64,000 nt of DNA from Monoplex corrugatus (lineage: Eukaryota > Mollusca > Gastropoda > Littorinimorpha > Ranellidae): positions 28,325,835 through 28,389,834 of the forward strand of contig CM060312.1 in assembly GCA_030674185.1 (NCBI GenBank), read 5' to 3'. A program made the position numbers and the translations under genes. The notes beneath the pieces were generated by a model, which was given only the letters and a program-made list of their open reading frames with translations, did no database searches and had not been told where the DNA came from. Shown here piece by piece: positions 12,990-22,339 of this stretch. Each line of letters opens with the position of its first letter. Position 1 is the first letter of the stretch.

Positions 12990-13400
12990 TAGACATTATT
13001 TATTTAGGGTATTGTGCAGAGGACAAACATCATCAGACCTTGACCCTGATCAAGCCCAAGAGTATGAAATCACAGTCTGTGAGTTGCATTGTTTAAAAAG
13101 AGTTGTCAACAAGACGAAAAGTGACATGATCAGGAACACCAAGATCAGAGAAATGGTGGGAACAACACTAGTCCACCGTCATATTCATCAACTGAAGATT
13201 AAATGGTTTAGTCATCTGACCAGAAGGCAACCCTTTCAGCTGGCTCAACAAGCATGTAACAAAAAGACATAGGATTCAACGTGAGAGCCAGACAAGGAAG
13301 ACTTGAATTGATGGCATGAAAGAGACCTTGACATTATGTGGTATTTCTCTGCTTAGGCCTTCCAGCTTGCTGCTGACCGTCAACTCTTTTTCCCAGCGAC
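12990..13400 (+). mobile_element. RTE-like LINE C-terminal fragment
   Basis: The frame 13012-13272 contains LHCLKRVVNKTKSDMIRNTK, then IREMVGTTLVH and IKWFSHLTRRQPFQLAQQAC. These match the region after the RT thumb of RTE-type LINEs (consensus RCLRKAVNKTRRDRIRNxxIR..IKWFGHLTR). A frameshifted continuation near 13,270-13,400 resembles the usual WIDGVKETLTLHGIS and ATDRQLFLP ending. 5'-truncated and decayed. Confidence 0.8.
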
Positions 13401-13865
13401 GTCAAGTAAGAGATGACAAAAATGGTCATTGCACTGTGCACTTCTTTGATATATATTTCTTTGATCTGCAGCAAAGTTCTTGTGGTAATATCGAAAGACA
13501 GGTTTTTTTATGATAATCCTCTCAGAACCCATAGCTCAAGCACTTCCCTGTCCCACTGTTTTCATACCAGAGCACACTGTCATGTTGTATTTCATATCTC
13601 AACCATGATCCTTCGAGTCCTGCTTGCGCTAGAATGTCACTACATTATATGAGGTTAAGGCTAAATTGCAAGGAAAGGAACAGGCAAGTTGTGTATGCAA
13701 GGTACTTCAGCTTATGTTAATTTTACAATGTATAATCATAGTAACAGAGTTGTAGGTGTTTTATCAATCAGCTGACCATTGCAGTTAGTAACAACAGTTA
13801 ACAACAGAAATATTTGCCTGACATATAGTTTGAGCACAAAATTGAACCCTTTCGCTTCTTTTGGT

Positions 13866-14077
13866 CAGGGCTTAACACGTTCCGCGTCTAGGCAGAATTC
13901 CGCGATTTCGGTTTGTCAAAAAACCCCCCAAAAAACAACAACAAAAAACGAAAGGAGCAAGGCATCCGTGATCAGCTTGCAAGCGTTCATAGCAACGGCG
14001 CGCAAGTTATGGCCCCTGATTTTTCCCGGACCCCCCCTAGTTTCAGTGGCTTTTTCCTCCTCCTGTTTTAAGCCCTG
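13866..14077. mobile_element. hAT-like miniature element candidate
   Basis: A 212-bp GC-rich island in AT-rich DNA, bounded by perfect 10-bp inverted ends CAGGGCTTAA and TTAAGCCCTG. CAGGG termini are typical of hAT transposons. The expected 8-bp flanking duplication is not convincing (cttttggt against tttgataa), so the copy is old or the call is wrong. No coding capacity. Confidence 0.45.
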
Positions 14078-14734
14078 TTTGATAACTCAGATTGAGCATA
14101 GGGGTTCACAACAGTAGTTGACTTTAGTTAAAGCACTTTACAATAACTGTAGTCAACTTAGGTGATGTAACTTTTCACGTTGCTCTTTTCTGCATGAAAA
14201 ATGAGCAAGATTAGTGATGAGGTTTATTATAGTATAAGTGTAGTAACCCTGAGGCCACCCAGTGCTCTGCTTGCATGAATAGCTTGTAGCTATGCACTAG
14301 CTGCCCAAAGCCAAAGCCAAAGCACACTGATGCAGTCTGGCTGGAGGAAAGGAGACTGATCCCTGAGACAAACACCCAAGTTAAGCACACATGCAGTGTT
14401 TCACTTTCAGATGACACAGCATCCTGGTATGTGTAGTCAGTCATGTATTATGTTAACCTGTTTAAGCCAATAGGTAAAACTGGCCACACTGGCATATAAA
14501 GAAACAAAAACCAACACACGCACCCTTCACACACATATGTACACATGTATTATGTGTATATTATCTACATAAAGTGTATTAATTTATCTGTGTGTGTGTT
14601 TTAGTTATTCATCTATGTTTGTATTCTGTACTTGTTTCTATTTACTTTATTTTTGATTATGGGTTTTTGATCTGTGTCAGACTTTCTTTTATAAGAAGTT
14701 AATCAAATACTTTTAGATTTTTGTTTTTGGAACA

Positions 14735-15655
14735 GTTACTTGATGACGTCAGCAGTTTCACGCAGCAGCTTGAAGAGATGAGCAGTTTCAAACATTGACT
14801 AAGTTCCACACAGCAGCTGAAAGAGGTCAACAGTTTCACTCAGTAATTCAAGATGTCAGCAGTTTCATGGTGACTTAAGGGGTCAGCAGTTTCACACAGT
14901 GATTTTAAAGAGGCCAACAGCTTCACACAGTGACATGAAGAGATCAACAGTTTCACACAGTGATTTTAGAGAGGTCAGCAGTTTCACACAGTGACTTTAG
15001 AGAGGTCAGCAGTTTTACACAGTGATTTTAAAGAGGTCATTGCTTTCACACAGTGATTTTAGAGAGGTCAACAGTTTCACACAATAACAAAGAGAAGAGA
15101 TCAACAGTTTCATACAGTGATTTTAGAGAGGTCAACAGTGTCACATGGTGATTTTAAAGAGGAAATAGGTCAGTACTTTTACACATTGATTTTAAAGAGG
15201 TCAACAGTTTCACACTGACTTGAAGAGGCCAAGAGTTTCACACAGTGACACGAAGAGGGCAGCAGTTTCACACGGTGAGTTTAAAGAGGTCAACAGTTTC
15301 ACACTGATTTTAAAGAGGTCAACAGTTTTACACAGTGATTTTAAAGAAGTCAGCAGTTTCACACAGTGATTTTAAAGAGGTCAACAGTTTCACACAGTGA
15401 TTTTAAAGAGGTCAGCAGTTTCATACTGACTTGAAGAGGTCAGCAGTTTCACACAGTGACCTCAAGAGGTCAGCAGTTTCACACAGTGACCTAAAGAGGT
15501 CAGCAGTTTCACACAGTAACTTAAAGAGGTCAACATTTCGGGCAGTGGATTAAAAGAGGTCAACATTTCACACAGTGACTTAAAGTGGTCAATAGTTTCA
15601 CACAGTGACTTAAAGAGGTCAATAGTTTTACACATATTGAAAGAGGTAAACAGTT
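14735..15655. repeat. 31-bp minisatellite, about 30 units
   Basis: Tandem array with a unit near TTTTAAAGAGGTCAGCAG plus TTTCACACAGTGA. Units vary from about 27 to 33 bp and carry scattered substitutions, with the most divergent ones at the ends, which suggests an old array homogenised in the middle. The minus strand is open over part of it and spells repeats such as CVKLLTSL, a by-product of the repeat and not a protein gene. Confidence 0.95.
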
Positions 15656-15689
15656 TTAAGCATCCAGAGGATATTGTGATCAAACATGG

Positions 15690-16150
15690 AAGCAGCATGG
15701 TAGAAATACATATTAGAATCAGAACAGCACTGACCAGAATGGACTGCATCTGCAGAGGCAGTACCATCAACTTCATCACATGTTGCTCGTAGTGTTTGTC
15801 CTCCTCCATGGAAGTGAGACCTGGACATTGATGACTCAGAGAAGTGCTTCACACCTTTGTGACCAGGTAGGCCTACCTGAGGAAGCTGCTTACTATATTC
15901 AAACATCAGACCAGCGAGTATGTATGGATCAAAAGTAACTCCTTGATGGGTGCACAGGAACCACTTCAGGCAATAGAGACTCACAAAATTGCTTAGTTTG
16001 GCCGTGTTCCCCACCATAACACAGTCCAACATCATTCCTTAGGAAGGAGTTTGTTGCTCAGGTTGTAGTGGAAGAGCTGGATGGCAAATGTCAAAGAATG
16101 GATGAACCTCAGCGTGCTAGATGTGCTTGCTGTTGCACCCTGGAGACAAA
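15690..16150 (+). mobile_element. RTE-like LINE C-terminal fragment, strongly decayed
   Basis: In changing plus-strand frames the order of LINE landmarks survives: HGSETWTLM (15,805-15,830), then TSDQRVCMDQ, then GAQEPLQAIETHKIA (consensus GPQEPLLATVKRRKLA), and finally a WMANVKEWMNLSV-like piece near 16,080-16,110. Several stops and indels. It lies directly after the minisatellite. The longest minus-strand open frame here is a shadow. Confidence 0.6.
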
Positions 16151-16221
16151 AATGAAGAATTTAGTTAGTTATGTAGTTAATTGGTTAGTCAGTTATTATA
16201 TTTTGGTGTGTGTACTAATGA

Positions 16222-16333
16222 TCTCTAGTGTTCCCAGGCAATCACCCATCCAAGTACCAACTAAGCTTGACGTTGCTTAGTTTGGCGGTTTGATGTCAGC
16301 TGTTGAATTATTAGTGTGTTACAGCAGACTCAT
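16222..16333 (-). rRNA. 5S rRNA-like remnant (pseudogene or 5S-derived SINE head)
   Basis: On the minus strand, positions 16,290-16,222 read AACTAAGCAACGTCAAGC and then GTACTTGGATGGGTGATTGC and CTGGGAACACTAG. These are the 3' half of animal 5S rRNA, including the internal-control-region area and the terminal stem approach. The 5' half (about 16,291-16,333) is poorly preserved. No T-run terminator follows. The absence of neighbouring copies argues against an active 5S cluster; a dispersed pseudogene or the head of a SINE3-type element fits better. Confidence 0.65.
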
Positions 16334-16392
16334 TCTCTGGTTGCAACCATTGACAAGATAGAGGATCTTGTCAGCTGTTGTATTTCCCTTAA

Positions 16393-16704
16393 CCCTTAGC
16401 TGTTCACAAAGCCGGCAACCGCCCTGCGGAAGAATGCGCCGATCCATTCGTAGCGGTTGAGATCGCCTGACCTTTTCCGGCACATGTGTGGGGAATTTCC
16501 ATCACTACTGGCTTCGTTGTCTTATCGCGCGCATGGTGAGAATCTTGGTCAGTCTTGCGTTGCATGTTCTAAAAATAGTATGAGCATTCTGGGATGCAAG
16601 GAACTTTCCATTCACTACTGAAAGACTTTATACTGACGCTGTGCTACATTTGAATGCGAATACTAGGAGCTAGCTTTACATCTAGCAGTGCAAATGCGAA
16701 AGGG
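16393..16704. mobile_element. TTAA-flanked piggyBac-like miniature element
   Basis: A 312-bp segment bounded by TTAA at 16389-16392 and 16705-16708, starting CCCTTAGCTG and ending (reverse complement) CCCTTTCGCA. The CCCTT ends plus TTAA duplications are the piggyBac signature. It is richer in CpG than its surroundings and has no open frame of note. Confidence 0.5.
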
Positions 16705-16708
16705 TTAA

Positions 16709-17480
16709 TGTATGAATTCTCAATGCTCCAGTGTATCTGCTTATATCAGATGTCTACACATTACATGACAAAAACAAGAAAAAGAGAGAACAACAAGTAT
16801 ACGAGCGAAGAAAACCATTTATCTCATCAGCTTATGCTTTGGAAGATTGAAAATTTTTTTAGACTTTTGAAGTCACTTTGCACAAATCCAGTTCATTGTA
16901 TCGTTTTTAGCACTGAGTTACGAGTCATAAAGGTGATCTTCTCTTTTGGGTGTTCATAGTCACTTGAATGAATCTAGTTCACCATATCATTTTCAGCAAT
17001 GAGTTATGAGGCATAAAGATGATGAAGGGGAAAAAACATGCACAGCAAAGCAACTGTGACAGACAAATAGGCTATTGTCCATAGTCAAAACACACATTGG
17101 GACAGGCAATAAAAACAAAACAAATCATAACAGATCAGATAGTTACTGAAAGCTTCTATGGGATGGGTGTGTTGTGCATTTCTGCCATAATTTCAGAATT
17201 TTGTTTCAGCATCCAAAACTACATTGACCATGTTAGCTCAGTTCAAACACCACCTTGCTGATAACTCTCAGGTTGTGGATTTGACCCTCAGGTAGTTCAC
17301 AGTTGTTTTAAGTCATGTTTATGTGCAGGCTTATTGCTTATGCCATGATCATTTTCCTGTCACATTGCATCTGTGATGTTGGTGTATCTGGAATTTATTC
17401 AGTGCAAAAATACAGTCTTTCAAAAACTGAAACCCCGAAAAGAAGAAAAAGATAAAGTAGGAATGGAGAAGAAATAATAT
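16709..17480. other. Non-coding DNA before the DIRS element
   Basis: No supported gene or repeat. A near-repeat is visible: blocks containing GAATCTAGTTCACCATATC (about 16,973) and AATCCAGTTCATTGTATC (about 16,885), each followed by a shared GAGTTA.GAG.CATAA segment, suggesting a small local duplication. Confidence 0.4.
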
Positions 17481-17492
17481 ATCGACTGGATA

Positions 17493-18674
17493 ATGTCAGG
17501 AGGCAGGAAGACGAGCAATTTATCGAAAAATGGCTCAACTCCTGCTTCTCCAGGCGGGTCACCCCCTGTTTTTCGCCAGGCCGGGTCAAGGGAGACAACA
17601 CCCCTGCTGCGGGTGTCAGACACTAGGTCCGACCTGGTTGTCTCCTTTCCTCCACTGCTGCCTGTTGACTTTTCGTCATCTTGCGGCCTTCTCATACCCC
17701 CCACAGTAATCGACTCAGCTGCGGTTCTGTTGATTCCATACTCGCCCCCTGTGTACAGCTCAGCTGCACACATTTCAGTCACTATGGCTGAAGGGCGACA
17801 TGGGCACAGGTCTTCTTCGGGAGGCAGGAAGGCAAGCATTTTGTCGAAAAAAGGCTCACCCCCTGTTTCGCCAGGCGGGTCAAGGGAGACAACACCCCTG
17901 TTGTGGGCGTCAGATTCTAGCCCTGACCCGGTTGTCTCCCTTCCTCTACTGCTGCCTGTTGACTTTTCGTCATCTTGCGGCTTTCTTGTAGCCCCCCACG
18001 GTAATCGACTCAGTTGTGGTTCTGTCGATTCCGTACTCACCCCCTGTATACAGCTTAGCTGCGGTTCTGCTGCACACATTTCAGTCACTATGGCTGAAGG
18101 GCGACATGGGCATGGGTCTCTTTCGGGAGGCAGGAAGGCAAGCCTCTTGTTGGAACAAGGCTCAGCCCCGGCTTCGCCAGGGAGACAACACCTCTGTTAC
18201 GGGCGTCAGACTCTCGGTCCGACCCGGTTGTCCCCCTTTCTCCCCGCTGCCTGCTTGTGCCCCCGCTCCAACATCTCTGTCCCATTCCGGACAGAGCGCA
18301 TGGTCGCCTTGGCAAATGCTAAGCGACGCACAGTGGGCTGGCCCCTCAGGCATTGCGGATCCCCCGACCCACAAGGGCCATTACCAGCGGGCTGGGCCCT
18401 CCTCTACATAGGGTCAGAGTCCGGGGATTCCATGGGCTCAGCCCATGACGCCTCCCATGGCACCGTACATGGCGCCATGGCAGCACTTCCCATCTATGGG
18501 ATTTCCCCCCACCTCGTCCGCAGGGTATACTTGGTGGCCCGGTGCCCCACCGGCGCAGGCGTCTGCCTTGCCTGCCCCTCTGCCCGGGGTCGGATTTCTC
18601 CCCAGGGGTGCTCCCCGGGGCTTCTGACCCAGGTCCGTTTAGAGTTTCCCCAAGGTCCATTGCCTCCTCTGTAG
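17493..18674 (+). CDS. DIRS 5' open frame with internal tandem repeat, gag-like
   Basis: Open frame of about 390 codons at the 5' side of the DIRS element. No domain is recognised. The first two-thirds is a repeated block: segments starting at GAGGCAGGAA (17,500, 17,821 and 18,127; periods 321 and 306 bp) give recurring peptides such as SGGRKASILSKKGS and SVTMAEGRHGHRS. The third copy breaks off near 18,245. The frame after that is Pro/Gly-rich. It probably derives from the gag/5' leader region; whether it was ever translated as one protein is unclear. Confidence 0.4.
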   Translation: MSGGRKTSNLSKNGSTPASPGGSPPVFRQAGSRETTPLLRVSDTRSDLVVSFPPLLPVDFSSSCGLLIPPTVIDSAAVLLIPYSPPVYSSAAHISVTMAEGRHGHRSSSGGRKASILSKKGSPPVSPGGSRETTPLLWASDSSPDPVVSLPLLLPVDFSSSCGFLVAPHGNRLSCGSVDSVLTPCIQLSCGSAAHISVTMAEGRHGHGSLSGGRKASLLLEQGSAPASPGRQHLCYGRQTLGPTRLSPFLPAACLCPRSNISVPFRTERMVALANAKRRTVGWPLRHCGSPDPQGPLPAGWALLYIGSESGDSMGSAHDASHGTVHGAMAALPIYGISPHLVRRVYLVARCPTGAGVCLACPSARGRISPQGCSPGLLTQVRLEFPQGPLPPL

Positions 18675-19015
18675 GCGGGCTAGGGGACACGGACTTGGAA
18701 TCGGATGATGAGGGCTCTGCCCTGCCTCCTTTTCCTTTTCCGAAGCGGTGCAACGGCTGGCATCGCACCTGCCTGGAGCCGTGTCCACTGCACAGGAGGC
18801 CAAGGCTCCCTGCCCTTCCGCAGCAGAGCTCGCCTTGGTGTCCTTTTTCCTAAAAGAGTCGGGCATGGTGGCTGACTCTGTGAGGAGGGCCAAAGCAAGG
18901 TGAGGGGCACGGAGGCACAGGACATCCTTCCAGGCTCTGTGCCTGACTTCCTGGAGCTCTGGCTTGCGGGAAATTCCTGAGGCCAGAGAAACTCCTTTTC
19001 CACAGAAAGGTTTTC

Positions 19016-19276
19016 ATGGCCCATGAGCCCATTCCAGAGTTGCCGCTCTCCCTCACACAGGAGGACCTTCTCTTGATGCAAGAGAGGTCTCGGGCCCAGC
19101 AGCGGAAAATCTCCCTCTCGGAGCACTGCCTGGCCGACTGGAAGGAGACCGTGAGGAGGAGTCTGGAAGTGGTCTCAGTGATGGACTCCTTCTTGGGGGG
19201 TCTGGTGTCCGCTCTTAAGGACCCAGACTACGAGCTGTTTCTCTCCGTCAGTTGCCTGACTCTCCCGCAATTGTAG
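19016..19276 (+). pseudogene. DIRS gag-like fragment
   Basis: Short frame with PIPELPLSLTQEDLLLM, then SLSEHCLADWKETVRRSL and VMDSFLGGLVSAL. The helical, Leu-rich pattern and the position upstream of RT suit a DIRS gag (capsid-like) C-terminal part. Downstream frames (19,300-19,700) are shifted and hold no intact product. Function is inferred from position. Confidence 0.5.
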
Positions 19277-19789
19277 CTTTCATACAGTCCATGGCGGAAG
19301 GCCTCAAGTACTCGGCCAATGCCTTCATCAGACTGCACCGCAATTCAGTCCTGGCGAGGTGAGATGCTGTACTCTTAGCATCTTTGGTCACCCGTTCTTC
19401 ATCCGCCAGGGCTTCCTTGAGAGCTGTGCCACTTACGTCTGGTTCCCTCTTTGGGAACCACGTGCAGGCTACTATCAAGAGTCAGGCCGAAATCAGGAGG
19501 GACCTCGCCCTTCACTCTGGTCCCTCTCACCCCGCGGCGAAGCGCCCTGCTCAAGGGGTTAGGGCGAGGCAACAGCACAAGGGCCGGTCGGGTTCCTGAT
19601 CTGCAGTCCAAAAGCTGGCCTCTTCTCAGCTGGGTAACTCCTGGCCTGAAGCCATCACCCCCCACAGGCGATCCTGTGGGCAGTCTATCCCGACACCTAG
19701 ACGCTTGGAAAGGCTGCCCGCAGGCCTGTGGGCCCTGCGGGTGATCTGTTGGGGTTCTGTCTTCCTTGGGGTCCAAGGACAGCCCCACT

Positions 19790-21130
19790 CACGCCCTTTC
19801 CCCCTGTTTTCGCACTTCCTCGGGTTCGCTTGGCCTTGCAGGCCCTGGATCAGGAAGTTCTTTTGATGTTAGCCAAGGGGGCCACAGAGGGTTTTTTTCC
19901 CCGTTCATCTCCGGGATTTTATGGCCGCATCTTTGTGGTCCCCAAAGCTTCTGGGGGCTGGAGACCCGTCCTGGACCTCTCTCCCCTGAACATGTTCCTC
20001 CGTGTCCTCCACTTTCGGATGGAAACCCCTATGTCGATCCGTGATGCCTTGCACCCAGACGACTGGGGGATATCCATCGATCTCAGGGATGTGTATTTCC
20101 ATGTCCTTATTCACCCAAGGGACAGGAAGTACCTCCGATTCATTTGGAGGAACCGAATCTTCCAGTTCAGGGCTCTTCCCTTTGGTCTGGCACCAGCCCC
20201 TTGGTTGTTCATGAAGGTGGCTTGGGAGCTGTGCACGTACGTTCGGGAGACGGGTATCCGCCTGAAGGCCTATTGCAGCGATTGGTTCTGGCTCCCCAGG
20301 GTCCTTGGGTCCAACCTCAGTGACCAAATGGCACTCCCGGTCCTGGCTAGCCCAGGGAGTCCCTATCACACACACACAAAACACACACACCCTCCTCAGG
20401 AGGACTTGTTCATGGATGCGTCCAACTCCGGGTGGGGTGGCCCACATGGGCCCACTGACAGCGGCGGGTCAATGGTCACAAGAATGATTTCCTGTCACAG
20501 CCCTCAGACAGTTTCTCCTCCTTTCTGAAGGGAAAACATGTTCCTATCAACACAGACAATGCTACTTGTTACGTCAACAAGCAAAGAGGTGCCTGCTCCC
20601 ACTCCTTGTCTTGGAGAGTGGAACAGCTTCTCTTCTGGTGCGAGGAACGGTCCATTCGGATCTCAGCAAAGCATGTCCTGGGAAAGATCAACATACTTGC
20701 AGACTCCTCAGCGGTGCCCACATGATTCTTCCCTCAGAATGGCCGCTGGTCCATGCAGTTCTGGAGCCAGTGTGAGCAGTGTGGTTCAAACCACAAGTGG
20801 ACCTGTTTGCCACCAGGTTCAACTGCCACCTTCATTTGTATGTTTCTCCAGTCCCGGATCCGGCGGCTTGGGCTGTGGATGCTCTGTCCATTCCATGGTC
20901 AATCCTGTATGCCTTCCCTCCGTTCCCCATACTTGGAAAAGTTTTGCAGAAGGCGAGGGAAGACTCAGCCACGATGATACTTGTGGCGCCTCGATGGCCC
21001 ACCCAAGCATGGTTCCCGGAACTGCTGCATCTGTCCCATGTGCCTCCAATAAAACTCACTGTGACAGGATGGTGCCTGCTTCAACCAAGGTCAGGCATTC
21101 CGCACGGCAATCCAGAGGTTCTAAACCTTC
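19790..21130 (+). pseudogene. DIRS reverse transcriptase-RNase H, damaged
   Basis: Reverse transcriptase starts near RVRLALQALDQEVLLMLAKG. FVVPKASGGWRPVLDLSPLN (fingers), SIDLRDVYFHVLIHPRDRKY (first catalytic Asp) and FRALPFGLAPAPWLFMKV follow. The YLDDW box is altered to YCSDW (about 20,270), losing one Asp. Only about 60 residues then separate it from the RNase H start LFMDASNSGWGG, where DIRS proteins usually have about 200, so the thumb/connection is deleted (about 20,290-20,400). RNase H continues in another frame after 20,528 with PINTDNATCYVNKQRG and ISAKHVLGKINILAD. Non-functional. Confidence 0.85.
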
Positions 21131-21990
21131 ACGCCTGGCTGCTGTGCGGGACTTGATGTCTTCATTAGGCTTGTCCCCGGCAGTGATCGGCCTTGTGGAG
21201 CAAGCTCACAGACCGGGCACTCAGGGAGTGTATAATGTCCACTGGAACAGTTGGCTTACTTGGTGCTGCTCAAATGCGGACTTCCTCCGTACATCATGGA
21301 GTGTTCTCTCAAGTTCCTCTCATTCAAGATGGCCTTTCTCATTTCTCTTGCATCAGGGAGGCGCTGTAGTGAAGTGCACGCTCTTAGTGGACTCCCCGGG
21401 GATGTAGCTTTCGAACCTGATGGCTCAATGTCTCTCTGCCTACTCCTGGAATTCTTGGCCAAAAACCAGTTGCCAGGTTCTCCTTCTCCGTCTATCTCCA
21501 TTCATCTCCTGACGTCTATCCTTGCTCCGAATGACGTGGACCACACGCTCTGCCCTGTACGTGCCTTGCGAGTGTATAGAAAGTGGACAAAATCTTCTCG
21601 CCAGATGCAGCGCCACCTCTTTCTCTCTTACAACGAAAGTTATAAGGACATCAGACGCGCATCAATCTCTCGATGGCTGAGGGAAGTCATCAAGGCTTGC
21701 GTATGCAAGGCCGGGCTCAGATTTGGCTGTCTTCTCCCCGAGGCCCCCATGAGATTTGAGCATGGGTTTCGTCGCTGGCGATCACTCACAATGCCAGCCT
21801 CCAGAGTGTCCTGGATGCCACGTATTGGCGTTCCCTGGGCACGTTCATTCAATTCTACCTGCGCAACGTCTCCAGTCTGCGTGCAGGTGGATCCAGGGGT
21901 ATCGCTTCAGCTATGGTGGCTCAACACCCCATCTCTGCCACACGCCCTGACTTATCTCATTCCTCCAGGCGTTAACCAGGTAAGCCCTCC
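21130..21990 (+). pseudogene. DIRS tyrosine recombinase, damaged
   Basis: N-terminal SAM-like part in one frame (SLGLSPAVIGLVEQAH, then GVYNVHWNSWLTWC), a frameshift near 21,270, then the catalytic core: LASGRRCSEVHALSG with the first catalytic Arg (21,353-21,390), GSPSPSISIHLLTSIL, and CPVRALRVYRKWTKSSRQMQ. The HxxR box is at 21,748 in another frame: HEI is followed by TGA where Arg (CGA) is expected, a likely CpG decay. The tail SLQSVLDATYWRSLGTFIQF keeps the Tyr nucleophile region (FYLRNV, near 21,850-21,870). Homology to DIRS YRs is clear; activity is lost. Confidence 0.85.
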
Positions 21991-22010
21991 TTCCGTATAG
22001 TGCTATTCTG

Positions 22011-22330
22011 CATCAGTGAGCCACGGTACTGTATGTGTAATTAAAAGGAAATTTTCCTTCTAAAATTATGTTTAACATACTTACCGTGGCTCATGCAGAG
22101 TCCCTCCCTTCCTCCCCGCCTTCCTGGTTCCTTCAATTTCGCAGTCAGGGTGTTGGTTTCCTCGAAAAGAGGACTGGTGTACGCATGCGCAAGGCACGGG
22201 TACTCTCAGGGTTACAGTCCTTTCAGACTTTATTGTTACGAGGCAGGTATGGCAAATCGCTGCCGCTTATTGCATCAGTGAGCCATGGTAAGTATGTTAG
22301 ATTAAACTAATTTTAGAGGGAAAATTTCCT
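22011..22330. repeat. DIRS 3' end with complementary arms
   Basis: Three related segments: CATCAGTGAGCCACGGTA at 22,011; its inverted form TTACCGTGGCTCATGCA at 22,080-22,097; and TGCATCAGTGAGCCATGGTA at 22,271. About 50 bp (22,046-22,096) is inverted-complementary to 22,271-22,323, with the loop holding about 170 bp. Such arms are expected at DIRS ends, where complementary terminal and internal regions guide a circular intermediate. Confidence 0.6.
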
Positions 22331-22339
22331 TTCTGGTAG

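Larger units (their letters stand above)
17490..22330 (+). mobile_element. DIRS-type tyrosine-recombinase retrotransposon, inactive copy
   Basis: Order of parts on the plus strand: a repetitive 5' region with gag-like frames (17.49-19.28 kb), reverse transcriptase plus RNase H (19.73-21.1 kb), tyrosine recombinase (21.13-21.99 kb), and a 3' non-coding end with internally complementary repeats (22.01-22.33 kb). That gene order, an integrase-free layout and YR homology define DIRS elements. The element is markedly more GC-rich than its surroundings, which supports a separate origin. It carries a deletion in RT, frameshifts and a stop at the YR active site, so it cannot move on its own. No matching left terminal repeat was found, so the left end may be truncated. 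Confidence 0.85.

Noticed and set aside
15462..16035. Two minus-strand open frames of 115 and 135 codons
   Set aside because: The first is the minisatellite read through; the second is antisense to a decayed LINE tail whose plus-strand landmarks are in order.
17420..18088. 222-codon minus-strand frame over the DIRS 5' region
   Set aside because: It is the shadow of the in-frame 321/306-bp tandem repeat. No domain, and the opposite strand carries the ordered DIRS parts.
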